This document shows, piece after piece, positions 44,767-53,598 of a DNA stretch of 64,000 bases; position 1 is the first letter of the stretch, and every line of letters starts with the position of its first letter. Location: contig NZ_AP028634.1 of the NCBI RefSeq assembly GCF_033097485.1, positions 1,541,126 through 1,605,125 on the forward strand, written 5' to 3'. A model generated the notes under the pieces. That model was not told the origin of the DNA. It ran no database searches and saw only the letters and a program-made list of their open reading frames with translations. The DNA comes from Pyrofollis japonicus. Lineage in GTDB: Archaea > Thermoproteota > Thermoprotei_A > Sulfolobales > Pyrodictiaceae. Made by a program: the position numbers and the translations under genes.

Positions 44767-44855
44767 TCCCTGTTCTTCTGCTTTTCTAGAGGACCCATGT
44801 AATCCTTAATAGGGGGTATATTGGTTCTCAATTCCTCCCAAGGGAGCAGCGCCTC

Positions 44856-45470
44856 ATGGCTAGACTGCACCCCGTTGTAACGCTTCCTGTCTATGAGAAA
44901 CTAGTGGCTCGTAAAAGGCTCCGGGTGCAAGGCGAGCTAGTATTAGAGGCAAAGCTTGACGGATACCTAGCAATAGGGTTCGAAGGCAGGTTCTACACGG
45001 GCTCGGGCAGGCGGGCACCCAGCTGGATGAAGTACGCGTTTCGAGACCTGGGCATAGATGCTCCCAGGGGCAGCCAAGTATTCTTCATAGAAGTTTACGG
45101 ATCATGTGCAACGCCTGGAGGCTATCATCGGGGAGATAGGCAATGCTATAGGGCAGCCCTTGTAGATGCAGGCCGCTCCCCCTCCTTTGCCTCGGGTATT
45201 GAGGAAGCAGCTTTTCTCGCAAGGGCTCTCGACCCTATCGACAAGCTATATTTCGCGGAAACTTATGGATTAGAACACCCCGTTCAGAAAATGATTATGG
45301 CGGACAGAGCACCCGAATCATGGGAGCTTAAGGAACTTCTAAACATGTTCAGAAGCTATGAAGGATACGTTCTCAAATTGTATCGCAACATGGGCCACGT
45401 GCTTCCACCGGACTATGGGGCGAAAATAAGGGGGCTTCTTGAGGTTAAAGTAAAGCATAGGCCTCTGTAG
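44856..45470 (+). CDS. Minimal ligase-like covalent nucleotidyltransferase (RNA/DNA ligase family)
   Basis: In 204 residues this protein carries every core motif of covalent nucleotidyltransferases. Motif I is K33-x-D-G (EAKLDGYLAIG) with the nucleotidyl-lysine, motif III has Glu79 in FFIEVYG, motif IV is EGYVLK (near 169-174) and motif V is VKVK (K198, K200). There is no OB-fold or other C-terminal domain; it stops right after motif V. It could join RNA or DNA ends, cap, or act as a truncated regulator. ATG 44856 is used. It is a single gene between the KamA-family gene and a convergent aldo-keto reductase. The substrate is unknown. Confidence 0.72.
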   Translation: MARLHPVVTLPVYEKLVARKRLRVQGELVLEAKLDGYLAIGFEGRFYTGSGRRAPSWMKYAFRDLGIDAPRGSQVFFIEVYGSCATPGGYHRGDRQCYRAALVDAGRSPSFASGIEEAAFLARALDPIDKLYFAETYGLEHPVQKMIMADRAPESWELKELLNMFRSYEGYVLKLYRNMGHVLPPDYGAKIRGLLEVKVKHRPL

Positions 45471-45528
45471 AAATCGCTTACTAGATACTAGATAAGACAG
45501 AAAGACATCGTTGACACGGTTCTCAATA

Positions 45529-46503
45529 TTACTTAATTTTTGTCTCCTTTTCAACATATAGTACGGAGTAGCTTATCTCTAGTCTCCGTGAAGCTTCTTC
45601 TAGGAGCTTCCAGTCGCTATAGCTCAGTCTCCATCCAACCGCGCCGACAATATCATCTACTTGTTCGGGCGACTTAGCACCAGGTATCGGTATTACCACG
45701 GGGCTACTGACTACTAGCCAGTTTAGCGCAACCTGTACCGGCTTCTTCCCGTATTTTTCTCCTACTTGGCGTAGGAGCTTGACAAGCTCCCACACCTTGC
45801 TATAGTTTTCTGGGTGAAATATTGGTTCGCGACTCCTCACGTCCTGAAACTCGAGCTTGCCTGGCTCGTACTTTCCCGTAAGTGCTCCTTTTGCTATTGG
45901 GCTCCATGCTTGTACAGTCATCTTGTACTTCTCGGCATATGGTATGTGGGCTTTCTCGGCCCATCTTTCTGCGAGATTGTAACGAAGCTGGAGAACTTGT
46001 ACGTCTTCGCGCGCTAAACAGCTGCGGAAGCTCTCGACGAGTTCAACTGGGTAGTCGCTTAGCCCGAGATAGTTAACCTTGCCGAGGTGTACGAGCTTCT
46101 CCATAGCCCTGGCGTACTCACATGTCGGGAAATTATGCCAGCATGGAGGCCAATGAGCAAGCAACACGTCTACATAATCGAACCCGAGGTTCTTCAAACT
46201 CTTCTCTATAGCTCGGAAAACATCACCGGGATTAAGGAACTCGCCGGGGATCTTTGTCGAGACGACTATTTCGTCACGCTTAGCGCCTGCCTCGCGCAGC
46301 GCCCCGCCAAGAAAAGTCTCACTCATGCCAAGGCCATAAACCATTGCTGTGTCGAAGAAGTTTATTCCATGGCTCAGAGCCCGCTCTACAACAGCACGTG
46401 CTGCTCTATAGTCGGTGAGGCCCCATGCTTCGCTGAACTGCCATGCACCAAGCCCTATTCTTGAGACCTTGACTCCGGTTCTGCCAAGCTCAGTATACTC
46501 CAT
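45529..46503 (-). CDS. Aldo/keto reductase
   Basis: This NAD(P)H-dependent carbonyl reductase has a TIM-barrel fold. The catalytic tetrad is visible: Asp in FFDTAMVY and Tyr in AMVYGLG (near residues 51-56), Lys in VVSTKIP (near 83) and His in VLLAHWPP (near 116). The C-terminal IPIPGAKSPEQVDD binds the nucleotide. The 324-residue length is usual. The start ATG 46503 opens MEYTELGRTGVKVSRIGLG. The substrate is not evident. Confidence 0.9.
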   Translation of the reverse strand: MEYTELGRTGVKVSRIGLGAWQFSEAWGLTDYRAARAVVERALSHGINFFDTAMVYGLGMSETFLGGALREAGAKRDEIVVSTKIPGEFLNPGDVFRAIEKSLKNLGFDYVDVLLAHWPPCWHNFPTCEYARAMEKLVHLGKVNYLGLSDYPVELVESFRSCLAREDVQVLQLRYNLAERWAEKAHIPYAEKYKMTVQAWSPIAKGALTGKYEPGKLEFQDVRSREPIFHPENYSKVWELVKLLRQVGEKYGKKPVQVALNWLVVSSPVVIPIPGAKSPEQVDDIVGAVGWRLSYSDWKLLEEASRRLEISYSVLYVEKETKIK

Positions 46504-46767
46504 GGCCTCGGTACCGTTTACTAGAGGATAACTAATACCTAGATCTATTATCTCCTATGCTAGGCATTACTAAAACACGCACTTTTACGGTACTCTCTTA
46601 GCGAAAGCTTCTGTTAAGCCAGCTGTGCAGCGGTAATTATGCATGGCAGTGAGGCAACATAGTAGATGCAGGTGAGCAGCCTTTTGTCGGGTCGTGGCAC
46701 GGTCGCTTGTACCGTAGTATGAAATATATTTAGCCACTGAATATCTAGATATATTGTGAGATAGTCC

Positions 46768-47901
46768 TTGATAAGAGACAGCGATGGGGAAGAGTGGCAG
46801 CAGTACTATATGGAAAGATGCAACGATAATGGCCAAGACAATAGTACTAGTGGAAACAGCTCTGACGACATCGAATACTTATATTATGGGCAGGACTATG
46901 ATGAAGACGAAGATCTAGAAAAACCTATGGATCCTATCTCGGCATTTCTTTGCGAAATCTCGGATACCTCGCCCGAAGGTAGCTTCTGGGCGACTATAGC
47001 ACTAATAGTAGTAAACATATTTACGTTCCTATTCACTTTGCGCAATATCTCCGACCCAGTGTTCATCTATAAGTATTTGCCAACATCGGCCTGTATTCTG
47101 AGCGGCGGATGCGACGCCAAGATACTCTATTCAATGTTCATGCATGCCGGGTTCCTGCACCTTATCGGCAATATGATATATCTCTACATAGTTGGAGACA
47201 ATATCGAAATAGCACTTGGCAGGATAAGGTACCTATTCCTCTATATTTCATCCGGCCTTATCGGCGCCTATACACAGGCATTGATAACCTACAGCATAGA
47301 TTCCTCCAGCTTGTACTTACCAATGCTGGGTGCCTCAGCGGCTATAAGCGGTGTAATCGGCGCATATGTGCTTCTCTACCCCGGCTCGGCCATGTGTAAA
47401 TGTCTCGGCGTCGGATTCGGCTACTACTGTTTCAAAATAAAGGCATCATACTATCTTGCTTCATGGGCTCTCCTGCAACTATTCCTCTCATTACTCACCC
47501 CCTATGTAGCGGTATGGGCCCACCTAGGAGGATTCTTCACAGGGCTCTCACTAGCCTACCTGTTAGCAGACAAGGATAGAGTTAACAACATCAGAAAGAT
47601 GCTTGCAAAGGGCCTCTACAGCGGATTACGGCCAGACACCTATGAGCTACACGTGCATTCTCTTGGAAGGCCGGAAAGACTTGCAATTGTCATTACAGCA
47701 GCTCTCTTCTCCCTATTACTTCTAAACTCCCTAGCACTAGCACTACATAGTCACGGAGGCTACTTCACGATCTACATAAAGAAGGTACGCGTGTGCGAGT
47801 CCATGTTCTTCTGTCATACCGAGACACACGTACTCCATAATATGACGAGTTTTAAGTGGACCCCCTCCTGCAGCTGTCCCCGGCTTCTCCTGCAACTGTG
47901 A
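46768..47901 (+). CDS. Rhomboid-family intramembrane protease, frameshifted near the C-terminus
   Basis: An acidic N-terminal cytoplasmic region (to ~70) is followed by a six-span rhomboid core. HAGFLHLIGNMI carries the conserved His/Asn, GASAAISGVIGAY the catalytic Ser and WAHLGGFFTG the catalytic His. After the core come a further membrane span and a Cys-rich loop. The frame then runs into an unlikely tail (SCSCPRLLLQL) and stops at 47901. The +1-shifted frame continues with plausible protein and a final membrane helix up to 48088. Removing one C from the run at 47861-47865 would join them. The true product is therefore probably ~440 residues, or the gene is decaying. Confidence 0.8.
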   Translation: MIRDSDGEEWQQYYMERCNDNGQDNSTSGNSSDDIEYLYYGQDYDEDEDLEKPMDPISAFLCEISDTSPEGSFWATIALIVVNIFTFLFTLRNISDPVFIYKYLPTSACILSGGCDAKILYSMFMHAGFLHLIGNMIYLYIVGDNIEIALGRIRYLFLYISSGLIGAYTQALITYSIDSSSLYLPMLGASAAISGVIGAYVLLYPGSAMCKCLGVGFGYYCFKIKASYYLASWALLQLFLSLLTPYVAVWAHLGGFFTGLSLAYLLADKDRVNNIRKMLAKGLYSGLRPDTYELHVHSLGRPERLAIVITAALFSLLLLNSLALALHSHGGYFTIYIKKVRVCESMFFCHTETHVLHNMTSFKWTPSCSCPRLLLQL

Positions 47902-48088
47902 AATCGCCTACACGGCAATCTACAACCTAGCTGGCTTGCCGCTAGTCGCGGCTCTGGCGGGAGCTGTGTCTCTATTCTTTGTAGCCGTTACTGCCATAGT
48001 CGTCTTAACGGATAGGTACAAGGAGGTAGAGATAACATATCTAGAAACAAGTGAACATACTTCTCGGAGAAGACACGAGTCCATGTGA
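47866..48088 (+). pseudogene. Out-of-frame C-terminal part of the rhomboid gene
   Basis: This frame, open from 47846, encodes a Cys pair (FSCNCE), a clear membrane helix (LPLVAALAGAVSLFFVAVTA) and a basic tail ending HESM. It has no start of its own and continues the loop of the upstream rhomboid. It ends at TGA 48086-48088, overlapping the glycerate kinase start. It is most simply the missing end of the rhomboid protein. Confidence 0.65.
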
Positions 48089-49425
48089 GGCTGCTTGGCC
48101 TCTTGAACACGGCCCCTTGTACGGTGCCGCAAAGGCTCATAAGGAATACAGATACCCTAGCAGCTACTAGTAGCCGTGCTACTTTGCTAGATGCAGCAGA
48201 AGAAGCTCTTGCCGCAGTTCATCCCTGCAAGTCGTTGCCAGCAGTTGTGCCGCCCCATCTTCTCCGTGTACTCAAGGAGAACAGTGTATACGTAGTTGGT
48301 GTAGGTAAAGCGGCTGGAACGATGACGGCCGCGTTCCTAAGCCTCTCCGGTGTCGCCGTGAATGAGGGCATAATCGTTGTCCCAAGGGGGACAATGATTG
48401 GGCAGCTTAACGGGATCAAGGTCTTGGAATCAGATCATCCCTATCCATCAAGGCGCAGCATAGAGGCTGCAGAAAGCCTGATAGAGTTCGTGTCGAGCCT
48501 GCCCAGGGACTCAGTCCTTGTCTCGCTCGTCTCGGGCGGTGGCAGCGCCCTCTTAGAGAAGCCATGCATCGCGGACATTGAGACCCTAGTCGATATTACG
48601 AGAAGGCTCATGCACAGAGGTGCAAGTATTTATGAGCTCAACACAGTGCGCTCAAGCCTCTCATGCATAAAGGCGGGGGGTCTGCTTTCCTACGCTAAGC
48701 CTAGAAGAGTGATAAACATCTTGATGAGCGACGTAGTAGGCGATAACCCATGCTACATAGCGTCAGGCCCCACAATACCAGGCTGCAAGGTCTCGGCGGA
48801 AGAGGCAATTAGGGTGCTGAGAAGGTATGGGCTTCAACAATACGAGGAACTCGTGAACAAGAGCCTTGTAGCTAGGCTGGCGCCGCCGAAAGAGAAACAA
48901 GTTGACACAATAATTGCTGCAAGGAACCTTGACGCCGTCAGGGCAGCCGCAGCCAGGCTTACAGCCCTCGGCTACAAAGTACGCTTGCTCACCGACAGGC
49001 TTCGCGGAGAGGCAAGAGAGGTAGGCAAAGCCTTAGCAGGCCTCGCCGAGAGCCTCTCACCCGGCTCAACTATGGTGCTTGGAGGAGAAACAACTGTCAC
49101 TGTGCGCGGACGAGGCAGGGGTGGCAGAAACCAGGAACTATGCCTCGCAATGCTAGACGCGACGCTGTCGCTAGGCGAGGAACTAGACTATGCAGCGCTA
49201 TGCATGGGCACAGACGGCGTTGACGGGAACAGCCCAGCGGCAGGCGCCCTCATAGACAGAAGTGTTGCTGAGAAAGCTCGGAGCCTGGGGCTGGACCCAG
49301 CAGTCTTTCTTGAGAATAATGATAGCTACGGGTTCTTCGGCCGCGTGGAAGCTGTTGTTGATACCGGGGGATATACTGGGATAAATGTTAACGACTTGAC
49401 TATTATCATTAAGCCTAGTGGCTAG
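48085..49425 (+). CDS. gckA: Glycerate 2-kinase, MOFRL/DUF4147 family
   Basis: This family makes 2-phosphoglycerate from glycerate and ATP, a feature of archaeal sugar breakdown by the non-phosphorylated Entner-Doudoroff route. Recognisable parts are YVVGVGKAAGTM and LVSGGGSALLEKP in the N-terminal domain and the C-terminal MOFRL region with GRGRGGRNQELCLA and LCMGTDGVDGNSPAAGALID. The 446-residue length fits. GTG 48085 overlaps the rhomboid tail; GTG 48124 (VPQRLIRNTD) is a plausible shorter start. Confidence 0.88.
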   Translation: MRLLGLLNTAPCTVPQRLIRNTDTLAATSSRATLLDAAEEALAAVHPCKSLPAVVPPHLLRVLKENSVYVVGVGKAAGTMTAAFLSLSGVAVNEGIIVVPRGTMIGQLNGIKVLESDHPYPSRRSIEAAESLIEFVSSLPRDSVLVSLVSGGGSALLEKPCIADIETLVDITRRLMHRGASIYELNTVRSSLSCIKAGGLLSYAKPRRVINILMSDVVGDNPCYIASGPTIPGCKVSAEEAIRVLRRYGLQQYEELVNKSLVARLAPPKEKQVDTIIAARNLDAVRAAAARLTALGYKVRLLTDRLRGEAREVGKALAGLAESLSPGSTMVLGGETTVTVRGRGRGGRNQELCLAMLDATLSLGEELDYAALCMGTDGVDGNSPAAGALIDRSVAEKARSLGLDPAVFLENNDSYGFFGRVEAVVDTGGYTGINVNDLTIIIKPSG

Positions 49426-49545
49426 TAGTGTGGCTAGTAGTACATGCTGCATTGTTGTCTCCGCGATGCATACTAAACTACTCCTATGTACACAGACTAT
49501 ATACCGGTAATATATAGAGCGAATAGGTTCTCAGAATATGCAACC

Positions 49546-49556
49546 TTTTTATACAA
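49546..49556 (+). promoter_or_regulatory. TATA box of the first TasA-like gene
   Basis: TTTTTATACAAA lies about 45 bases before ATG 49598, which would place transcription near 49577, and AAGGCG precedes the start. Confidence 0.5.
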
Positions 49557-49597
49557 AACACAAGCCCTACTATACTTGACCAAAAAGGCGAAACAGT

Positions 49598-50149
49598 ATG
49601 AAAGGAATGGTCTTTGGATTAGCCCTAATCGGAGTAATGCTAGCATCAATAATAGGAGCATACTCGATGTGGTCAGAAACGCTAACAGTCAACGGAACAG
49701 TCAACACGGGCGAAGTCAAGGTAGCATTCACGGGCTGGTCTTGCAGCGACACCGGGGCAGACCCCCAGCTACCGAACTCTACATTCCATAACGAGGAAGG
49801 CAAAGACGTAGCTAACTGTGATATAAGTGTAACACAGGTAGATGACGACGGCAATGCAATAGTCTTGCGAGTAACAATAAACAATGCATACCCCGGCTAC
49901 ACGCCGGTGATAGCACTAAACATAACCAACATTGGCACAATCCCAGTAAAACTATACAACTCCTCCGTGAAAGTAGACTCGCCAATAATAGTTGAACTAG
50001 CTACACCTGATAGTACACAGATGCATCCAGATGATACTCACACATACTACCTAACAATAAGCGTGCCCCAGGACGCAGCAGAGAACAGCTCATACAGCTT
50101 CGAGGTGACACTGACCTTCGCTCAGTGGAACGAAGTCTCAACACCCTAA
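49598..50149 (+). CDS. TasA/camelysin-like filament subunit 1 (archaeal bundling pilin type)
   Basis: The N-terminus has a hydrophobic signal ending in IIGAYSMWSETLTVNGTVNTGEV, read here as the SipW-type pattern AYxMWS followed by GTVNTGE. This is the hallmark of TasA/camelysin proteins and of archaeal bundling pilins (AbpA). The mature ~155 residues look like a beta sandwich (VLRVTINNAYPGYTPVIAL and others) with two Cys. An acidic QVDDDGNA loop may bind calcium. Members are cut by a dedicated signal peptidase and polymerise by strand exchange. The gene has its own TATA box and is followed by its paralogue and by such a peptidase. Confidence 0.8.
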   Translation: MKGMVFGLALIGVMLASIIGAYSMWSETLTVNGTVNTGEVKVAFTGWSCSDTGADPQLPNSTFHNEEGKDVANCDISVTQVDDDGNAIVLRVTINNAYPGYTPVIALNITNIGTIPVKLYNSSVKVDSPIIVELATPDSTQMHPDDTHTYYLTISVPQDAAENSSYSFEVTLTFAQWNEVSTP

Positions 50150-50198
50150 CACATGTAATGAATGAGCAATAAAAGGGCTAAATAATCGTAAAAACAAG

Positions 50199-50208
50199 CA
50201 TATAAATA
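50199..50208 (+). promoter_or_regulatory. TATA box of the second TasA-like gene
   Basis: GCATATAAATATTT lies about 55 bases before ATG 50259. GAGGT at 50251-50255 is the ribosome-binding site. A separate promoter for the second subunit is implied. Confidence 0.5.
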
Positions 50209-50258
50209 TTTTTAATAAATACTCGTATTAAGCGTGATTTGCGTAATTTTATGAGGTA

Positions 50259-50963
50259 ATGAATATGTATAAGAACAAGACGATAGCTCTAACAGCTTCA
50301 ACTATAGCAGTACTAGCAATATCAGTGCTCGCAGCCTACGCAATGTGGAGCCAACAAGTCAGCGTAACGGGCACTATAAACACCGGAGAACTTGACTGGG
50401 AATTTGTTGGCGGATCACTTGCATATATGGATGCATGCGGATTAGTTCCTGGATATGGAAATTATGCTGGAAACGATTGGAACGCATCCTACTATCCAGA
50501 ACCCGGCTCTATACAACTAGATAAGGATGCTGGATGCACCAATGTAACACTGTTAGACACTGACGGCGACGGAGATTATGATGCACTAAATATAACGCTT
50601 CACAATGTATATCCGTGGTACTACACACATATAGCGTTCAAGGCGCACAACAATGACGACATCCCGCTCAAAATATGGCGAGTAACAATAGAGGGGCCAT
50701 ACAGTAGCGAAACATACTATGAGCTAAATGAGCAAGAGCTACAGCAAGGCGTTGAACTAGATCTTACTGGTGATAATCAGCCAGACATTACTGTATGGTG
50801 GGGCGACAACTTTGGCACGCAACTACATTATTGCCAGTCAGCAGACATAAGTCTCGATATCACAGTTCTCCAGACAGCTCCGCAAGGCAGTACGCTTTCA
50901 TTCATAGTGAAGCTTGACGCGATAGCCTGGAACGAATACACAAATACCTCTATAAGTGGATAA
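50259..50963 (+). CDS. TasA/camelysin-like filament subunit 2, with calcium-loop-like motifs
   Basis: This is a 234-residue paralogue of the preceding protein. The signal region ends SVLAAYAMWSQQVSVTGTI and NTGELDWEF, the same SipW-type pattern. The mature part is larger, with a Tyr/Gly/Asn-rich loop (near residues 55-85). DTDGDGDYDAL (near 100) is an EF-hand-like loop and DLTGDNQPDI (near 168) a second acidic loop, so calcium binding is likely. The beta pattern matches subunit 1 (ALNITLHNVYPWYYTHIAF). Its separate promoter suggests a different amount or timing. It may be the second filament type or a cap/adhesin. Confidence 0.8.
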   Translation: MNMYKNKTIALTASTIAVLAISVLAAYAMWSQQVSVTGTINTGELDWEFVGGSLAYMDACGLVPGYGNYAGNDWNASYYPEPGSIQLDKDAGCTNVTLLDTDGDGDYDALNITLHNVYPWYYTHIAFKAHNNDDIPLKIWRVTIEGPYSSETYYELNEQELQQGVELDLTGDNQPDITVWWGDNFGTQLHYCQSADISLDITVLQTAPQGSTLSFIVKLDAIAWNEYTNTSISG

Positions 50964-50979
50964 TAATGATATAAAATTA

Positions 50980-50994
50980 TTTAATTATTTTTTC
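50980..50994 (+). terminator. T-tract after the second TasA-like gene
   Basis: TTAATTATTTTTTC follows the stop by about 20 bases and would end the subunit messages before the peptidase gene. Confidence 0.45.
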
Positions 50995-51066
50995 AAAATT
51001 AATACAGTTTTTATAGTGGGAAAGAGACGCTAATTTACATTGTTATAGGTATTGGTGTCATAGCAG

Positions 51067-52263
51067 TTGTTTAGCGATAAAATGGCTACATTACTAGCGA
51101 TATTATATGTAGTAATAGTTGTCATCTTGTTTATGAGGACTAACATAGCTGTTACGCGTACAACTTCACTCCTCATAGGAGTACTGCTCTATTTAAGCAT
51201 GCTAGGCTCAACCTACTGGAAGCGGACAAGCGGTTTCAAGGACGAGGCAGAAATAGCGCTAATCTCTTCACTTGTATCATTGATAGGTATCTATTCTGCT
51301 CTATCACTTATCTATGGCTTTGCAATAAACGCTCTTTCCCCAACCCTGTTTGACTCCCTGGTCAACCTTGTATACAGACTTCCACAGCTCCTTGCCACCT
51401 CGTCACTGATCTCTATGCTTGCCCTAGGCAAGAACTCAGTGCCAACCCGCCGTTTTCAACCCGTATTGGTGCTTGGCGCGTTTTTCGCATTACTATTAGA
51501 CTCCCTGGATTATGCCTCGCTGACTCTACTCGTAAGGGGAGCCATGAGCCCAATTGTCTTCACTTCCAAGATAATACTCGCTACAGGTGTGATCGCATCT
51601 ACATACTTGTTAGCCCGCTACGGAACAATACTGTATGGTACAGTATTTGTTCTCTCAGTAATGTTGCCATACTATGTGAGCCCCCTGCTTCCAAATGTAC
51701 CTACAATATTCCTTATATTTATGGGCCTCGTACCCTCACTAGTAGCGTCAATGACCCTTCTTAACCGAATAGAGATTCCACGCCACGAGGCCAAAGGATT
51801 AACAGTTGACGCCAAGAGTGTTGTCGCGGCAACATTTGTTGCTCTTAGCCTGCTCATAGTTCTTTCAAAGGGCTATTGGCCCCTCATTATATTGAGTGGA
51901 AGCATGAAGCCAAGCATAGATGTTGGAGACATAGTAGTAGTTAAACCAGTAAGCAGGATCAATATAGGCAGTATAGTCGCCTATAAGGCTAGCAATAGAA
52001 TCGTAGTACACCGAGTAATAAATATTAGTATTGATAAGTTAATAACTAAGGGTGATGCAAATAATGCCCCTGATCCGCCCATTAGTCGTAGCCAGGTCCT
52101 AGGAGTAGTTAATGTAAAGATTCCTTTGATAGGCAAGCCACTGATTGTTTTGGCAAGGCTCCTTGGAGGGAATATTTTCTCTGCTCAGCTCTTCTTAGTG
52201 CTAATGATAATTGTCGCTATAATGGCGTCCCCCCTAGTAAGGATGAGGAAGAAGTTGACATAG
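51067..52263 (+). CDS. Polytopic SipW/Sec11-like signal peptidase
   Basis: The catalytic part is archaeal/ER-type S26B: the Ser is in ILSGSMKPSID (about S279), the His in VVHRVI (about H315) and the Asp in TKGDANNAPD. The usual Lys is replaced by His. Unlike compact SipW or archaeal SPases, a ~265-residue N-terminal region with about nine membrane spans precedes the catalytic domain. One more span follows it. Position right after two SipW-type substrates strongly suggests a dedicated processing enzyme. The start may be TTG 51067 or ATG 51082. Confidence 0.85.
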   Translation: MFSDKMATLLAILYVVIVVILFMRTNIAVTRTTSLLIGVLLYLSMLGSTYWKRTSGFKDEAEIALISSLVSLIGIYSALSLIYGFAINALSPTLFDSLVNLVYRLPQLLATSSLISMLALGKNSVPTRRFQPVLVLGAFFALLLDSLDYASLTLLVRGAMSPIVFTSKIILATGVIASTYLLARYGTILYGTVFVLSVMLPYYVSPLLPNVPTIFLIFMGLVPSLVASMTLLNRIEIPRHEAKGLTVDAKSVVAATFVALSLLIVLSKGYWPLIILSGSMKPSIDVGDIVVVKPVSRINIGSIVAYKASNRIVVHRVINISIDKLITKGDANNAPDPPISRSQVLGVVNVKIPLIGKPLIVLARLLGGNIFSAQLFLVLMIIVAIMASPLVRMRKKLT

Positions 52264-52397
52264 ACAAGGCGCAGAGTACACGGTATATAGCGCAGTGTTT
52301 AAGAGCAAGAAATATATACCAATTTTCACTAATACCAGATTGTGCATAACCTAGTTTACGTCTTTCTTGATCATTACATATTCATTGATTATACGGT

Positions 52398-53432
52398 ATG
52401 TGTTTAGCTATGAGTAATACTAGCCGTGGAGTCGGTGGCTCAAAGGGCCACTGGCTCAAGATATCTTTTATCCTAATTCTGTTTGGTGTTACACTATCAT
52501 CTTTTGCAGCTGTTGGATTAATCTTTGGCCATAAAGCGAAGCCCGATACCGATACAAATACAACAAAGACGGTGGCGCTAAGGGCAGATGCGAGCCTCGA
52601 AGCATTTATGAAAAAGAGCTTGATCTATCCAAACGGCTCAACTATTATAAGAAATACTGGTGTAATTGCGTCTAAGCTACTGAGAAACAATACGCTTGTG
52701 GCAAGTTTCAAAGTAAGTGCTATTACAAGCGATGTTCCTCTGAATAGTTTCAACTACGTTATTGTCGAGAAACTCCTAGTAGGCCCCTTCGCAATAAAGC
52801 TCAAAGAGGTTAAGGGAAAAACCCTGGTTGGCAAAGAGGCTGTAATGTTGATTAATCTCTCGAAGGCTAGGAGTGTCGCAATGCGAGTTATAAATGAGAC
52901 GGGCCTTAGCATTGCTACAGACGTCTTCCTAGTAACAGAAATGAATGCGGTTCTCCCTGTAGGTGGAAGAGTTGCTAAGCTTAGCCCCTCAATAAGTATG
53001 AGCCTAGGCTACAATAAAGAGCTATACAGCGTGCACGTAACCAGCAAGAATTCAACAACAACATTTTCGGAGAACCTGCCCACGCCGGTCGGGAATAGGA
53101 AAGAATCACTTGTTCCACGAGGCCTGCTCATACCATTACTAGCAATCGGTATAGCCATGTCACTTGCAGGAGGCGTAATGTATTCAAGGCTAAGCGAGCC
53201 TAGCATAGAAGAAATACTAAAAGCAACTAGTGCCCCAGTTATAGAGGCCCATGGGCTTAGGGAGAAAAGCCATATAGAAGTAGCCAATCCGCGCGACATT
53301 ATTCTTCTCGCCGAAAGGACTGCCAACCCTCTTCTACGAGACAGGGGTGGGGAACTACTCTGTACTCTTCTCAATAATAACTTAGTGTGTGCAGCTTATG
53401 GCAGAGAGCCAGTTAAGCAGGGTGAGAGCTAA
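52398..53432 (+). CDS. DUF5305-like membrane protein of the filament locus
   Basis: The topology is an N-terminal membrane helix (near residues 22-45), an extracellular ~190-residue domain (LIYPNGSTIIRNTGVIASKL and later IATDVFLVTEMNA), a second helix near 240-265 and a ~75-residue cytoplasmic tail. This is the layout and size of DUF5305 proteins, which I recall as frequent SipW neighbours in archaea. It probably assists filament export or anchoring. ATG 52398 or 52410 may be the start; no clear SD is seen. Confidence 0.7.
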   Translation: MCLAMSNTSRGVGGSKGHWLKISFILILFGVTLSSFAAVGLIFGHKAKPDTDTNTTKTVALRADASLEAFMKKSLIYPNGSTIIRNTGVIASKLLRNNTLVASFKVSAITSDVPLNSFNYVIVEKLLVGPFAIKLKEVKGKTLVGKEAVMLINLSKARSVAMRVINETGLSIATDVFLVTEMNAVLPVGGRVAKLSPSISMSLGYNKELYSVHVTSKNSTTTFSENLPTPVGNRKESLVPRGLLIPLLAIGIAMSLAGGVMYSRLSEPSIEEILKATSAPVIEAHGLREKSHIEVANPRDIILLAERTANPLLRDRGGELLCTLLNNNLVCAAYGREPVKQGES

Positions 53433-53598
53433 GGGGGTAGTTGAGCGCTCTTCGGTGACTTCATATAAGCTTTGTGCATCTCTAGTATACAATTCTTAAA
53501 TAGTGCATGTTTCGCAGTATTACCTGGTTTACAAGTACGTAGCTTACATATAACGTAGCACACGTATATGATTGAATAAGGTGTAGGATTGATACCTT

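Noticed and set aside
44530-44870. Overlapping small frames on both strands at the KamA 3' end
   Set aside because: They overlap the gene end and a T-rich terminator, with no family match or start signal.
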